In this document: piece after piece, positions 49,803 through 63,945 of the stretch | How the letters are laid out: each line of letters opens with the position of its first letter | How positions within the stretch are numbered: position 1 is the first letter of the stretch | Assembly (NCBI GenBank): GCA_009103225.1 | Contig: RHPI01003330.1 | Span: forward strand, 157,308 to 221,307 | Length of the DNA stretch: 64,000 bases | Source of the DNA: Chlorokybus atmophyticus | Taxonomy: Eukaryota; Streptophyta; Chlorokybophyceae; Chlorokybales; Chlorokybaceae | Direction of reading: 5' to 3' | Position numbers and translations under genes: made by a program | Notes under the pieces: model-generated | The model's input: only the letters and a program-made list of their open reading frames with translations | Database searches by the model: none | What the model was told of the DNA's origin: nothing

Positions 49803-51932
49803 TCAAGCTGCAGCGCAGTCGATGAGGTCTGCGGAGGATGCAACTCGTTACACTACAGTTCATAATCACATACAACATGCTGTACAGGTTGCATGTATGG
49901 AATGGTAGTGTACTTATTCCGGCGTCAAGCAGAAGACTTACTTTCAACTTGCAACAACGCTGCGGTCAGTTCCGACAACAGGCGCGCCTTGCGTGTCTGG
50001 CCTTCAGGGCTGGCAGCAACAGACCAAACAAGTTTGGCCATGGTAACATTCATTGCAATGAACACAAGCTGCAACTGCAGGCAAACGCACCTCAATGCCT
50101 TGTCGGCCGTGGTTGATCTTGAGTCGGAAGCGCTGGCCTTGGTGACAGATGCTGGCGACGGAGATGATGATGATGTTGACATAGAGTGGGACTTGCTCGC
50201 TTTGCTGCTGGTTGCACTGAGCAATCACAGACGGACGCTGTGAGATCTGCGCAAGCACGTGCACATGCGCACGAGCCCACCCACGCGCCCACCCACCCAC
50301 ACATGTAAGTGATCAAGTGCATACCTACCTATCTTGCCCTGGGGAACCATAGCTACTGTGATGAGCGCCAGAAGGAGTAGTAGTAGCGGCGGGCTCAAGC
50401 ACGGCGCCAACCAAAACGTCCACATCGTCCTGAATGTCATCGACATGCACATGCACCAAGGCCGGGTTGTCCCGCTGCACTGCTTGCAGCAGCTTCAGCG
50501 CGCGAGGCCGCAGTGGCACACCTCTTAGATCCAACGCTGGGAAAAAGGGTAACAGAGGTTGACAACAACAACAACAACAACAGCAACAGTGTTTGCTTTA
50601 CTCGATCTACAGACAGCACAGACAGCAATCTCTTCTCACCTCTGAAGCCAGTGTCCGCACGCATGGCATCGCACAGCGCCTTTACCCCTCGCCGCGTGAT
50701 GCGCAGGTTGTGCGCGAGAGACAGAGTCCCGCCCTTTCTGCTTGCGTCATCGCTGTTGTCAAGTCTGTCAATGTGATGAAAGTCGCTGTCACCGCCACGT
50801 AAAGATGTTTGCCACTTGGACGCCGCTACTGCATACGCCCGCACCTGAGAGAAAGAAGAAGCATTTTATGTATGTATGTTAGCAATAGTGGCAGCAGCAG
50901 CAGCAAAGTAGCAGAGGCATCAACAACAACTGCAATGACAACAGCGACACTAGCATCAATGCCAGCAACAACAACATGCTGACATGCACACGTACGTGCA
51001 GGAAGTGCGCGGCGCTTGCGGCTCCAGCGTCACCAATTCCGCACCCGGATAGGTCCACGCTGTCGACCATCACCATCCCCCTGATGTTGTTGCGCAGACG
51101 GGCAGAGAGGGCTCCGCAAACCAACGCAGCGCCCTCGTCACCGATGGCCGCGCCCGCAAAGGAGAGAGAGGCAAGCGCAGGACTCTGAGCTGAGATTGAC
51201 ACAGAGCGTCACATCACACAACTGTGAATTCAGAACTACCATCTCACTCTCTCTTCTCCCTTACCGATGGCGTCGGTGAGGTTGCGCATGCCGGCCCGGC
51301 CAAGGCAGCACCCCACGTGCAGCTCTTGGATTCGGGTGGAGCGGTTGAGTGCGCTCGACAGCGCGGCTGCCAGGGCCGTTGCTGCGCGGTGGTCGCGGGC
51401 GAGAGGCTGGATCACGGGTGGGGTGTTGGCACCTGGTGAAGTTGAGGGTGAGACTCTCGGTACCAAATGTACACAGATAGTGATTATGAGCACATGCGCA
51501 CAGGTACCCACGCATGCACATACGTATACACAAACACAGCGATGCTTTTGCGCATACACATGCACGCACGCACGCACGCACAAGGTTGGATACTGGTGAG
51601 AGGCCTCAGCTTGTATCTCACGTTTAGAGGTGTGGCGTGTGTCACAGAATAGGCGTATGGCAGTGAGGCGTCTGCTGCTGGCATTGGCGGCGGCGGTGAT
51701 GTTTTGCGCCAGGAGGCAGATCTCCGACGCAGAGAGGCCTACCAAATTGACCTGCTTACAGCAACAACAATCACTCCTTCTGTTCCAGAAGGCATTCTGC
51801 TAGCACAAACGCGCATTCGCATGATGCTAACCTCGCACACGCCACCGCGCATGCCCGAGTCTCCAAGCCCCCCACTGCGAGCTGATGCCGGACGGTGCAC
51901 GACAGCATCGCTGCTTTGATGATGTTGCCTGC
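49803..51932 (-). CDS. Leucine-rich repeat protein (ribonuclease-inhibitor type)
   Basis: Consecutive minus-strand exons encode LRRs of the RNI kind: GGLGDSGMRGGVCE joined to VNLVGLSASEICLLAQNI (51930-51640), HRAATALAAALSSALNRS with IQELHVGCCLGRAGMRNL (about 51440-51264), LASLSFAGAAIGDEGAALV and VDLSGCGIGDAGAASAAHF (about 51189-50997), LSLAHNLRITRRGVKALCDA (about 50845-50640), and LDLRGVPLRPRALKLLQAVQ with NPALVHVHVDD (about 50536-50330). A Ser/Lys-rich exon (near 50200-50100) and a helical end (MAKLVWSVAASPEGQTRKAR) follow, reaching ENLIDCAAA and a TGA at 49803-49805. This repeat type scaffolds protein contacts; the partner is unknown. The 5' end is incomplete, since the frame to 51945 has only a GTG. 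I cannot name the family. Confidence 0.65.
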
Positions 51933-53317
51933 GTGAGTTTTCCACAAGTGAGTTCAGGAGTATGCACCCAAGAAGAAAGAGGGACGTGTTACTGCATGTT
52001 GCTGCGAGAGAACTGATGGTTATGGCCAGCTTGTGGGTTCAAGACTTTGTGACCTGGTGTGGGGACTGCTACGGTGCATGGAAAACATACAGTGCACATG
52101 ACTGCACCAAGCTTAATCCAACAGTCCATTGGTTGGGTATAGCATGCCAGGCAGCAGGACAATCCGTCTTGCTGTCATTTGTACCTTTGGGCCTGAGGTT
52201 GCACCCTCCCCACCATGGCTCAGGGCTTCTACTTCACACAGGTTTCGTATATCCCCTTGTGCTTGAACGCATCATGGCATCTAGTTCCCGTTGGCACATT
52301 CTCAGCAATGAAGACGCCCCCTACAGCTCTGCACGCGAAGGCCTAGTTGCAGCCTGCGCTTACAGCGCAGTAGTAGTATAGCACTGTACCCCTCAAACCA
52401 CGCTGGTGGTGACAACCCTTGCGCGAAACAACAATACTTACAATACAAACAAAGCAACAGACGCCGCCACCCTCATACACACGCGCGCACCGCCACCTTC
52501 GCACAACACCGCCACGGCTGGGCTCCTGTTCGCAGTGCACAAGGCTGCAGCACAGTGGTGGCAGGCGCAGAGTCCCCCGATTTGGGTGGGAGCGCACGTG
52601 ACTTCCCGCGCAGATCGCTGCCACCACACTCCCCGAGTTCAGTGATCTTTAGAGCAATCGGCAATCCACACCCGCGGGATCACTAGTCGTATCAACGCGT
52701 GTCACGTGACTGCCCTGCTCCCATGTACTGAGGTGGCGCCAGGCAAGCCCCACTGGCGGCAGCTGCGTGGCTGGCGTACATTGTCAAAACGTCGAGGTCG
52801 CTGTAGCCGGGCCAGAACCCCATGCCTGCGGTGCAGAAGGATGCTGGATGTCACACCGTACTGTGATTGCGTGCCAGAGTGAGCAAGCCACTTGAGAGTG
52901 TGCGGAGCCAGCATTCTCGCGCACTAGTGATAAAGGCGGTACGCTCGTGCTGATTTTCCACCAATTCCCCTGCGGCCCAGGAAGTGCATGCTATGCAAGG
53001 TCTTTGAGAATTGTATGAAGTTGTGGTTTACTGAGTCATGGAAGTGCATCATCAGCAATGGAAGTTTGCAGCTTTGTAAATGTCCTTCACAAACAATGGT
53101 AGTGAACACTAAGGGTGCCTGACATGGCGACTCCACCAATCATTGTGCTACACAAGCACCGATGTCGGATTTGCTGTAGTCAAGGTCTGTGTCGCTATCA
53201 ACAGAAAAACAACTATTTACACAGTTGATATTTACGCAGTAATAAACTGGCTGAGTCAATGAATTCAATCTGTTACATCTACCTGTACATAAACCAAACA
53301 CATACCAATGGCTGACC
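51933..53317. other. Spacer with unassigned exon-like pieces
   Basis: Upstream exons of the LRR gene may lie here. A plus-strand frame 51962-52381 (139 residues) has no domain and overlaps that possible 5' part. On the minus strand near 52690-52830 a short open piece preceded by a good acceptor (ccgcag) reads GFWPGYSDLDVLTMYASHAA with a stop soon after; it looks exon-like but I cannot join it to anything. Confidence 0.35.
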
Positions 53318-55538
53318 TCAGCAGTCAAGCGTTGTATCCCGCTCCCACTGCGTCAAGTGGCCCATGAAGTCATCCCACTGTTGTATCTTGAGCTTGATGT
53401 AGCTGTCAATAAATGAACTCCCAAGCCCCTCCCGCAAGGCCTGCGCCACGTTGATGACACAATGCATTCAGCGTATAGACTGATCGGTGAACAGCTCACA
53501 ACCTGGTTTTTGTGCGTTGGAAGCACATTGACCCACCCAACCTGACTGTGACTACCATCCTGTTCAACAGCTTACCGCTTAGCATGTTCATCTTTGAGCT
53601 ACCTTAAGTCGCGACTGTGACTAATGGCTGCAAGCGATACCTGGCAGCTGTGCAGAGCACGCAGGGCGTCTAGGAGGTTAGCCGGTAGCCGGCGGACCTC
53701 TTCAGCCGTGTGCGCATGATACTCGTACATGTTGTTGTCCATGCGTGGCCCCGGGTCTGCGCCGGTTTTAACGCCGTGCAGCCCGGCAGCCAGCAACGCC
53801 GCTTGCAGAAGGTACGGGTTCACAGCTCCATCTGCTAACCTCAACTCAAGCCGTGACGCATCCGGTATTCTGTTAGAAGTTTCATCAACAACCCATGGGG
53901 TAAGTTAAGAGTGGTTCATGAACAGTGGTTCATGTCACTGACCGAATCATGTGGGTGCGGTTGTTGCCTGTGTATGAGATTGTGTTTGGCGCCCAAGTCG
54001 CCCCGGAGTGAGTGACGGGTCCGTTTGTGCGCTTGTAAGAGTTGACTGTGGGGTTGGTGATCGCTGCAAGAGCTTCTGCACAGCTGAGAAGTCCAGCAAT
54101 GAAGCTGTACGCCAGCTTGGACAAGCCCTGGTATGAGCTTGTTTATGTGAGCACTCCATTGACTGTGACACAACACATGCCTCTGAAAGCACACGTACAA
54201 CATTGCACATCGGCTACTAACCTTCTCGTCATTCTTGTCTGCAAACAGGTTCTGAGCGCCGTCTGGGGACCAAAGGGAGGCATGCACATGGCATCCGTTT
54301 CCGGTGAGCTGCGCAAATGGCTTCGGCATAAAAGTTGCCCTAAAACTGTGCTTCTCTGCAACGCTCTTCACCATGAACTTGAAGAAAGCGTGCCTGTCTG
54401 CCGTCACCACCGCGTCATCATACTCCCAGTTCATCTCGAACTGTCCGTTGGCATCCTGCAACGCAATGTGTGATCATACGAACTGTGCATACTGACCCTC
54501 ATCAGCAAAACACACACAATTCACGCACAACACGTTTCATACTCCTGTATGATCTGCAGTCAAAGCCATGTCATGCCTACCTCATGGTCGCTTTGGTAAG
54601 GCTTCCAGCCTAGCTGCTGCATGTAGTCACAGACCTCCGTGATGATGTCGTACCTGCGCATGATGGCACCCTGCAAGGACAGCACTGCATTGGTGTAGTG
54701 TGCGTGACAGGTGTGATTCCTTCCTGGTCTGCCATCATGGCGACTTTCTGCTTCAAGTAATACACATGTCAAGTTTGTTGAAATCCTGACCTGGTCGTAG
54801 CATGGTTTGTCAGAAGTGTCCCGCACATCGGCAATGCTTTTGCCATCCTCAGCAAGCAGGAAGAACTCGCACTCTACACCCGTTTTCAAAACGAATCCGT
54901 GCTTCGCGGCCTCAGCAACCTGACCGTGGGACAAGAAGAGCAACGTTGTCGGCAGTGGCATCGCACACAAAGGCATGATGATATGTTTCAAACGCCCACC
55001 TGTTGCTTGAGCACAGTGCGCGGCACTTGCGCTATGGGTTCGCCATCCATAAACAGGTCCGCAGCCACCCATGCCAGCTGGGGCTTCCAAGGCGCTTGCA
55101 TGACACTTGAAGCGTCTGGAAATGCAAGCTGGATGATGTGGGAGTGTCTAAGTAAGGTTGGCGACACTCGTATACAACTCAACTCGACTGCCTGTGGCGC
55201 TGTAGCTACAGCTAATCAGAGTACAAGCCAGCAAATGACAGTTGTTACCACGTCAGGATGAGCAGGTGTGAGGTCCATATGAGTGGCAAACCCAGCGAAG
55301 CCTGCGCCATTAGTGCACATCTGGCCAATTGCTGCTGCTGGCACCAACTTTGAGCGGGCCACACCAAACAGGTCGAGGAAAGTAATCTGCAAGCCAGCAC
55401 GCCAGACACATCAACCAAGCTGCACAAGTGTTGGGGTCCACGATGCCACGCACCTACCATGAAGTACTTGATCCCCTTCGTTCTGGCAAACTCCTCGAGG
55501 TAAGGTGCAGCGTTTTCCGCAGCCGGCTGCCCCACCAT
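53318..55538 (-). CDS. Glutamine synthetase, GlnT type
   Basis: Joins ammonia and glutamate with ATP. Exons in order: about 55538-55458 (FARTKGIKYFM), 55387-55252 (ITFLDLFGVARSKLVPAAAI, GAGFAGFATHMDLTPAHPD), about 55130-55005 (WKPQLAWVAADLFMDGEPIA), about 54925-54800 (HGFVLKTGVECEFFLLAEDG, SDKPCYDQ), about 54672-54592 (MRRYDIITEVCDYMQQLGWK), 54456-54225 (DANGQFEMNWEYDDAVVTAD, LTGNGCHVHASLW), about 54127-53942 (NPTVNSYKRTNGPVTHSGAT, YTGNNRTHMIRI), about 53872-53642 (RLELRLADGAVNPYLLQAAL) and a last exon ending HLTQWERDTTLDC. Active-site patterns (Glu pair in VECEFFL, NGCHVH, NNRTHMIR) are kept. The order and ending match bacterial GlnT (the class annotated as type III glutamate-ammonia ligase), not the plant GSII form. 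The start codon region could have a targeting exon upstream. Confidence 0.88.
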
Positions 55539-56250
55539 TGCATGCAGCTGGTCTTACAATGTACTCAAGGGCCTTCCAGAGCAGGCAGTCAACTGAGACA
55601 GTGCTGGTTGGCAAAACAGTAGTGAAGAGCTGCGTTGAATGCTTGTTCCTCCTGTTGACGGTTGACTCTCAGAATCCCAGGCATGCAGCGTGCGCTTGGT
55701 TGACTGCCGGTAGTGCGCAGTAGCTCACAAAAGCAGAAACGATGTCATGTGCTTCTGCAACAGCCCAGTTCACCGACCAGCACACAAACCACTGCTGTTG
55801 CCGTTAAACTTACATAACTTTGCAGCACAGCAGATGCTGCTGACAGACAGGGTGTCTGAAGTGCTGCAAGTGCTGTGTGGTCTCTCGTTGTCTCTACAGC
55901 ACCCCGACAGCCATTGCAACAAACAACACGCAGCAACAGCAGCCCAGCTGCATAGTCAGCACACAAACCAGTCATGCATGTGGACACGGATCTATCATTC
56001 TCAATAACACCACCTGTCTGCGCGCACCACCGCCTCCACCTTCGCAACCACATCCACATACAGAGCCTTGCTTGCCTTTCAGCGCTGCAAGCGACACTGC
56101 ATTAAGCATGCTTGCATAGAGTGTTATGCTTATATGCAATCTGGAATACGCAGGCTCTCTATGCGGGTTACGTTGAATTACGCAAGACGGCGTAATTGAC
56201 CTAAAGGGGAAGGCTTTCTATACACTTCTTACGTGGCTGAATTGGTGGCG
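55539..56250. promoter_or_regulatory. Divergent promoter region of glutamine synthetase and iminopeptidase
   Basis: The two genes are transcribed away from each other from this 712-base region. I see no distinct promoter box and no further exon. Confidence 0.4.
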
Positions 56251-58832
<2,582 letters not shown>

Positions 58833-59602
58833 TTTAGTTGCTAGTTCATTATACATTGGTTTGGTATGCATGCGCTTCGGTTGTGTATTTTTCCCGCCCA
58901 GTGCGGTAATTTCTTCCACAACTGGTGAGTAAGATTGGATGAGCTGCTGCACTGCGGATTGTCACAATGTGGGCATAAAGGATCACCTCGGGGTGAAGTC
59001 AAAGCAAGCAAGGGCAGGTTAAAATAAGCGATCTGTTGTAAACAACATATTCAAACCTCACTTCTGCTTGCCATGCCTTGAAGCGTCTGTTGTTGGAGCT
59101 TGACAGTTCACCTCGCATGGTCGAGCGGAATTGTTTGGATTGTGATGGGCGCATTGAAATTCTGCCAGTGTGTCAGCTGTCACCTGTGAACTCATCACGA
59201 GACACTTGGCAAAGCACTGTTTCACGGCCACAACCAGTTTGATTTCACTTACGAGACAGCATCTTCTGTAATAATATCCGTTTACATTGGGAACAGGTCA
59301 GACAGACTACACAGAGTCTTAGGGGTATGTCATGTGGGCCGCATGTGCCTACATGTCAACGTGAATATATGAGCTACTCATACCAAGATTGTTATTACCA
59401 TCTGCTACCAATCATATTCTGCCAATCCTGTCTACATTGCCGTCGCACAACTCCTGCAAGGTAAGCCCCCAGTACGCATGCGCACCGCTCTCATGCTTGC
59501 CCAACACTCACTACCCTACAACTGGCCGAGCCACAGCGCAGCCTTCTCTTGTGGCAGCCGCACATGGGCGCATGCGGTCAACTCAACTCAACAGAAAACC
59601 TG
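58833..59602. other. Convergent 3' spacer
   Basis: Between the 3' ends of the iminopeptidase (+) and the small polyQ protein (-). I see nothing else. Confidence 0.5.
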
Positions 59603-60513
59603 CTAGCTCGTGTCAGGGGCTGGGGGCGGGTTCCTCTGCTGTTGCTGCTCCCGTTGTTGTTGCTGCTGCTGCTGCTGCTGCTTTTGTTGTTGTTGTTGCA
59701 GTTTCCTGCGCGCGGCTTCCAGCTCCTCCTCCGACGCCGACCAGAACCTGTCCCTGGCTTCCAGCACCTTGTGCCTAATCTGATCACACACGGACCCACA
59801 GCATGTGAGCCAAAGGTTTTGGAGCACAGAGTGCCTTGTCGCGCGCAGACAATGCGATCATAATACAATAACAATCAATATGAGCGGGGAGCGTAGCAGA
59901 GACCACTACACTATCCTTGCGAGCAAGGGATTGGTGTCGGGTTTTGCCTTGTGAAAAGCGTATCACGCTTCATACAACATACACACACAATCACACATGT
60001 GCAAGCGCACACACGCGCATGCGTGCAACATGCCATTGGTATAGCCACCATGTTGGTTGGGTGATATGTTACCTGCTGGTTGTTTGACCGTGAGGCGCAC
60101 AAGCACACCACAACAAGCATTTTGATAACGGTGTCATCCTGCACATGGCATGCCCTTCAGCACAGCAACAAGTGCACGAACACGACAACCTTGCTCAGTC
60201 GTCTCTCTGTGAATGCAAACCCAATACGCATGCACAACAGCAAGCAAAGAGAGATATAGAGGACAATACAGAGGTTCGCCATTGGCGCATTGGACGACGG
60301 CGTTGCTTATCACTGCAGGAGGTGCAGCTGTTGTGACATGTGTGCTAATTTCAAAACATTTCTCATTCTCACCGGTGTGAACACGTTCTCCCTCCCGTTC
60401 CCCTTCCCTCCCCCGTAGTCCGCCACCAGCAGCGCGGCCGCCAGCGCCGCCGTGCCGAACAGCAGCACCGCCCTGTAACGCAGCTGCCACGGGGTAGGCG
60501 GCGGGTCCGCCAT
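59603..60513 (-). CDS. Small membrane protein with polyQ tail, unknown function
   Basis: Exon 1 (60513 to about 60373) encodes MADPPPTPWQLRYRAVLLFG followed by TAALAAALLVADYGGG, one membrane-spanning segment near residues 16-33. A middle exon (about 60139-60074) gives DDTVIKMLVVVCLCASRSNN, and the last exon (about 59778-59603) gives IRHKVLEARDRFWSASEEEL, EAARRKL and then a tract of about 20 Gln interrupted by Lys, Arg and Glu, ending NPPPAPDTS. All joins are in phase 0 with good splice sites. The polyQ is coded by mixed CAA and CAG, so length change by slippage is less likely than for a pure run. The protein is about 125 residues. I recognise no family. It shares upstream space with the prefoldin-like gene. 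Confidence 0.6.
59635..59700. repeat. CAR triplet tract (polyQ coding)
   Basis: On the plus strand a GTT/GCT triplet run, on the minus strand CAA/CAG. It codes for Gln in the small membrane protein. The plus-strand poly-Leu frame is its shadow. Confidence 0.85.
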
Positions 60514-60785
60514 CAACACACCTCAACCCAGTCCGCCTACTCCTTGTCGTACTCGTCCTCTCCTTGCTCCTTTTCTCTTCCACTTGCTTGTCTACCGCTT
60601 CCTTGTCCGCCGCCGCCTCCCTGGCCGACGAGTTGCACAGCTCTGTGCATGTGAGCAACAAACAACAAGTTCTATATTGCAGAGATAGCCATAACGGCAG
60701 AGTGAGAGTGCTGCTGCTCACAGGCAGGCGGCGGTGGCAGTGTCGGCGACGGTGGGTTGAGGTTGCTGCACGGCGTGGGGTGTGG
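60514..60785. promoter_or_regulatory. Divergent promoter of polyQ protein and prefoldin-like gene
   Basis: The two starts lie 272 bases apart in opposite directions, the tightest divergent pair in the window. Confidence 0.45.
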
Positions 60786-61515
60786 ATGGAGGGGTTTGAC
60801 CTGCAGGGGCGAGAGGAGGAGGAGGAGGAGGCGGTGCGGGTGGAGGAGCAGCGGGAGAGGGTTAAGCAGCTCGACAAAGAAGTGAGCGCTGAGGGGTGGC
60901 CGACTGCATGCAAGTTGTGCTGTGGTGCTTAATCCAATCGCTTGCTTGCCTGCTTGGTTCAGCTGCTTCGCTATGGTTTGCTTGTGAATCCATGCTCGTT
61001 GGTAAGTGCTGCTTAATTGCATGCAGCTGCAAGCACTCGCTTGTTGCTTCATTTGTGCGACTGCCTTAGGTTCAAGTGCTGGAAGTCACTGCGGCTGAGC
61101 TTGCGAGCCTCAAGCCTGGCAGGGTGAGCAGCAACAGTATGTAAACCAGCTCCAAGCTGCTGCGTATATGGTTTACAAATCGAAATGTGTATATGACAAT
61201 CTGGCTGAAGCTTTGCTTCTTCTTTTGTCGTTGCCTGTGCTGTGCTCAGAGAGCGTATGAGAAGTTCGGCGGGGTGTTCTTCGCTCGGGACGTGAAGGCG
61301 TTGCGTGCTAGCGTGAGAGGTAAGCACAAAAAGAACACGCATACTCGCACACGCAGACGCACTTGAGCGCGCGCGCGCGCGCAGGCACGCAGCCACAACG
61401 CACGCACATCATGGGGTTACACAAGTTGGCAACGACGACCCTTCTGACTACAGATGAGATGGCGACCAAAAAGTCCGAGCGCGACGGGTTGAAGCTCGGA
61501 GCACCCCTGCCATGA
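60786..61515 (+). CDS. Prefoldin beta-subunit-like coiled-coil protein
   Basis: Exons 60786-60881, 60963-61001, 61070-61123, 61250-61319 and 61454-61515 total 321 bases, giving 106 residues with all phases consistent. The N-terminus is a Glu-rich helix (REEEEEEAVRVEEQRERVKQ). The core ELASLKPGRRAYEKFGGVFF followed by ARDVKALRASVRDEMATKKS has the helix, beta-hairpin, helix order of beta-type prefoldin subunits (compare the pattern Y-x-x-x-G-x-x-F in prefoldin 1 and in the human prefoldin-like ASDURF). Such proteins act in chaperone complexes for actin, tubulin or the R2TP/URI complex. The stop TGA (61513-61515) overlaps the ATG (61512-61514) of the ankyrin gene. Which prefoldin partner it belongs to cannot be said. 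Confidence 0.65.
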
Positions 61516-63945
61516 CATCAACCGATTCACTCTCCCGCATGCCACTTCCAACACTCGGCCGCGCTCTTTACCATGCCGCCGAGGCGGGAGATGCCTGCAA
61601 AGTCGATCAGCTTTGCTGTGAAGCGGTCGCGCGAGACAGGTCTCAGCTGGACTGGTGCGGTGCGGAAGGGTGCAGCGCGCTCCACATCGCGGCGCGGTTC
61701 GGACGCACGGAGGTCGTGTGCTGCCTGCTGCGGGTGGGCATCTTGGGTTGGTGTTTCGGGTTCGCTGACATGCGACACGCATGGTTCTTTTCTGGCATGA
61801 TGGGTTGTTTATTCGGTTGTTCAGCTGGTCTGGTCATGTGGGTCTCTCATCCCCTCGTGTCCGCATGTGAGTGCGTGTGCATGCATGCATTATGGCGAGT
61901 TGATTGAAACAATGTGTCATTGTCGTAAGCAAGCTGTTGGTCTCACGGTGGGTCAGCATCACGTAAGCTTGTTTACTAAAAGTTGCAAGGCGGGAGCGGT
62001 CGTGTGATCGGCTGCATTGCATGGTTAGATGTGTGTGCTTGGTAACATCACATACTCAAGCCTGGAGCACATGCACCTTGATTGGGCGTTATTTGGGTCA
62101 AAGTGTGTCAGCACTCTTGGTGAACACCAGTTCTCTCTGCGCGCATGCGCACATAGTTGTTGACGTGTGTCTCTGCTCTGCAGGCCGGTGCGAATGTCCA
62201 GCCTCGGGACCGCCGCGCGAAGACCCCGCTGCACGAGGCGTGCGCTCACGGCCACGTCCACTGCGCTCTTGCGCTGCTCGAGGCCGGTGCCGCCGTCGAA
62301 CCCCGCAAGACTAACGGCTTCACGCCGCTGCATTCGGCCGCTGCAGGCAAGAGTTCGAGCATACAGGTGTGCAGAGTGGCGCCACGTGCTCGTGGCTTTC
62401 CACCAAGTTATTTCGCATAGCCATTCAGCGCAAAACATTTCTTGATTTTATGAAACTGACTTTATCATCAGCCCTCTTGTATGCAACGAGAATATTGCGC
62501 ACACAAGAGTTGGCACCATGACATACTGTTTCATACCGTGCATACATGCTTGCACATGCAGGTACACACGTAGGTGTATGCGTGCGTGCACATGTTCATG
62601 CTTGTGCGTGAGTACCAAGCAACATAGGGGCGTTGCTTTTGCAATATGTGCCTGAGCCAAGTAACTCCCCTTCGGTTTCAAGCAGGTGGCTTCCTGGAAC
62701 CTGTACAGTTGCTCCTGTCATCCGGCGCATCCGTGTCCGCCATGACTCGCGTGGGCGAGCACCCCCTCCACCTTGCTGCGCGTCGCGAGTCCACGGACGT
62801 CATTAATTGCCTTCTCCATGCCAAAACCAACGTCAACGCCCTTACACGGAACGGTCGCACACCTCTCCACTCGGCCGCGATCGGGGGACACGTAGACGCG
62901 GCGCGTGCGCTCGTGCATGCGGGCGCCGTTGTCAACGCCGCCGATAAGAGCGGGGCGACGCCGTTGCATGATGCGGCGGCGGCGGGGAGTGACGGGGTGG
63001 TGAGAATGCTGATTCAGGCAGGTAGTTGGCTTATGACAATCGTGCGATTGTTCGTCGGGTTGTTGAGTCCCAAGAACTTCATCATTGCAGTATCATCTAC
63101 TTCATGGTGTTTGATTGCCTTATGTACTTGTGTTCACCCATGCATACACTCTTTTTTATACCTGTTTGTGTTTTGTGGGTGCCAACAGGCAATCAAAATG
63201 TATGTTTGTCAGGGGCTGAGGTTGATGCTAAAGACGGGAGCGGCTGCACTCCGCTGTTTCAAGCAGCGCTTCACGGGCACACCGAGACTGCGTCGTTTCT
63301 GATTCATCACGGTGCAGCTGTGGATGCCACCGACAAGCTTGGGTCGACACCTCTCTACTGGGCTGCGAGCAGGCAATCTTACCTTATCATCACGCAAATC
63401 AAACACATGACACAAACGCGCACATGCCGCACTGGGGAGATATGTCCTTCTCCACACGTTGCGCATCAGAATTCAAGTTGACAGGATGTGTAGGAAGTGA
63501 GTGTCAAAGGTTATCGCATCGTATTCAAAGCCCGCGTCAATACCATACCTGGCCAACCTGTGTGCACTTGTGTGAATCAGTCCGAATGTCACTCAAACTT
63601 ACACAAGTAGCTGGTTGTCTATCAAGAGTTATATTGTTTCAAGGACACACCATGCATTGCGTGCTGTGCCGAGAGCTGCCAAAACCACACATGCTTCTTT
63701 TCCTCAGGGGCGAAGCCGAAGTCATCAACCTCCTGCTCGCGCACGGTGCGGACCCCAACGTGGCCAACAAGCACCGTTCCCCGCTCCACATCGCCGTCGG
63801 GACCGGGGCCAGAGTGGAGGAGACCGTCGGCGCGCTGGTCGCGGGCGGCGCCTGTAAACATGCCATTGATAAGGATGGTCGCTCGCCCGCGGAGGTCGCG
63901 AGGGCGGTGGGGACAGCGGGGCGGGTGGTTGATTTGTTGGAGTGA
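61512..63945 (+). CDS. Ankyrin-repeat protein
   Basis: Exons 61512-61733, 62184-62346, 62686-63021, 63213-63372 and 63708-63945 join in frame, giving about 370 residues made almost wholly of ankyrin repeats, such as GCSALHIAARFGRTEVVCCL, AKTPLHEACAHGHVHCALAL, GFTPLHSAAAGGFLEPVQLL, GEHPLHLAARRESTDVINCL, GRTPLHSAAIGGHVDAARAL, GATPLHDAAAAGSDGVVRML, GCTPLFQAALHGHTETASFL and GSTPLYWAASRGEAEVINLL. It ends AGRVVDLLE. No enzyme, membrane or zinc domain is seen, so a binding scaffold is likely. Two introns (after 62346 and 63372) need GC donors (CAG|GCAAGA, CAG|GCAATC) to keep the repeats intact. The ATG at 61512 has a better context than the next at 61539. It begins on the last codon of the preceding gene. 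Confidence 0.85.

Noticed and set aside
51962..52381. 139-residue plus-strand frame
   Set aside because: No domain, no supporting splice partner, and no compositional sign of coding.
59549..59863. Plus-strand frame rich in Leu
   Set aside because: It is the shadow of the CAA/CAG polyQ tract coded on the other strand.
60134..60913. 259-residue minus-strand frame
   Set aside because: It runs antisense to the first prefoldin-like exon and out of frame through the polyQ-protein exon; composition is Ser/Arg/His-rich without a domain.
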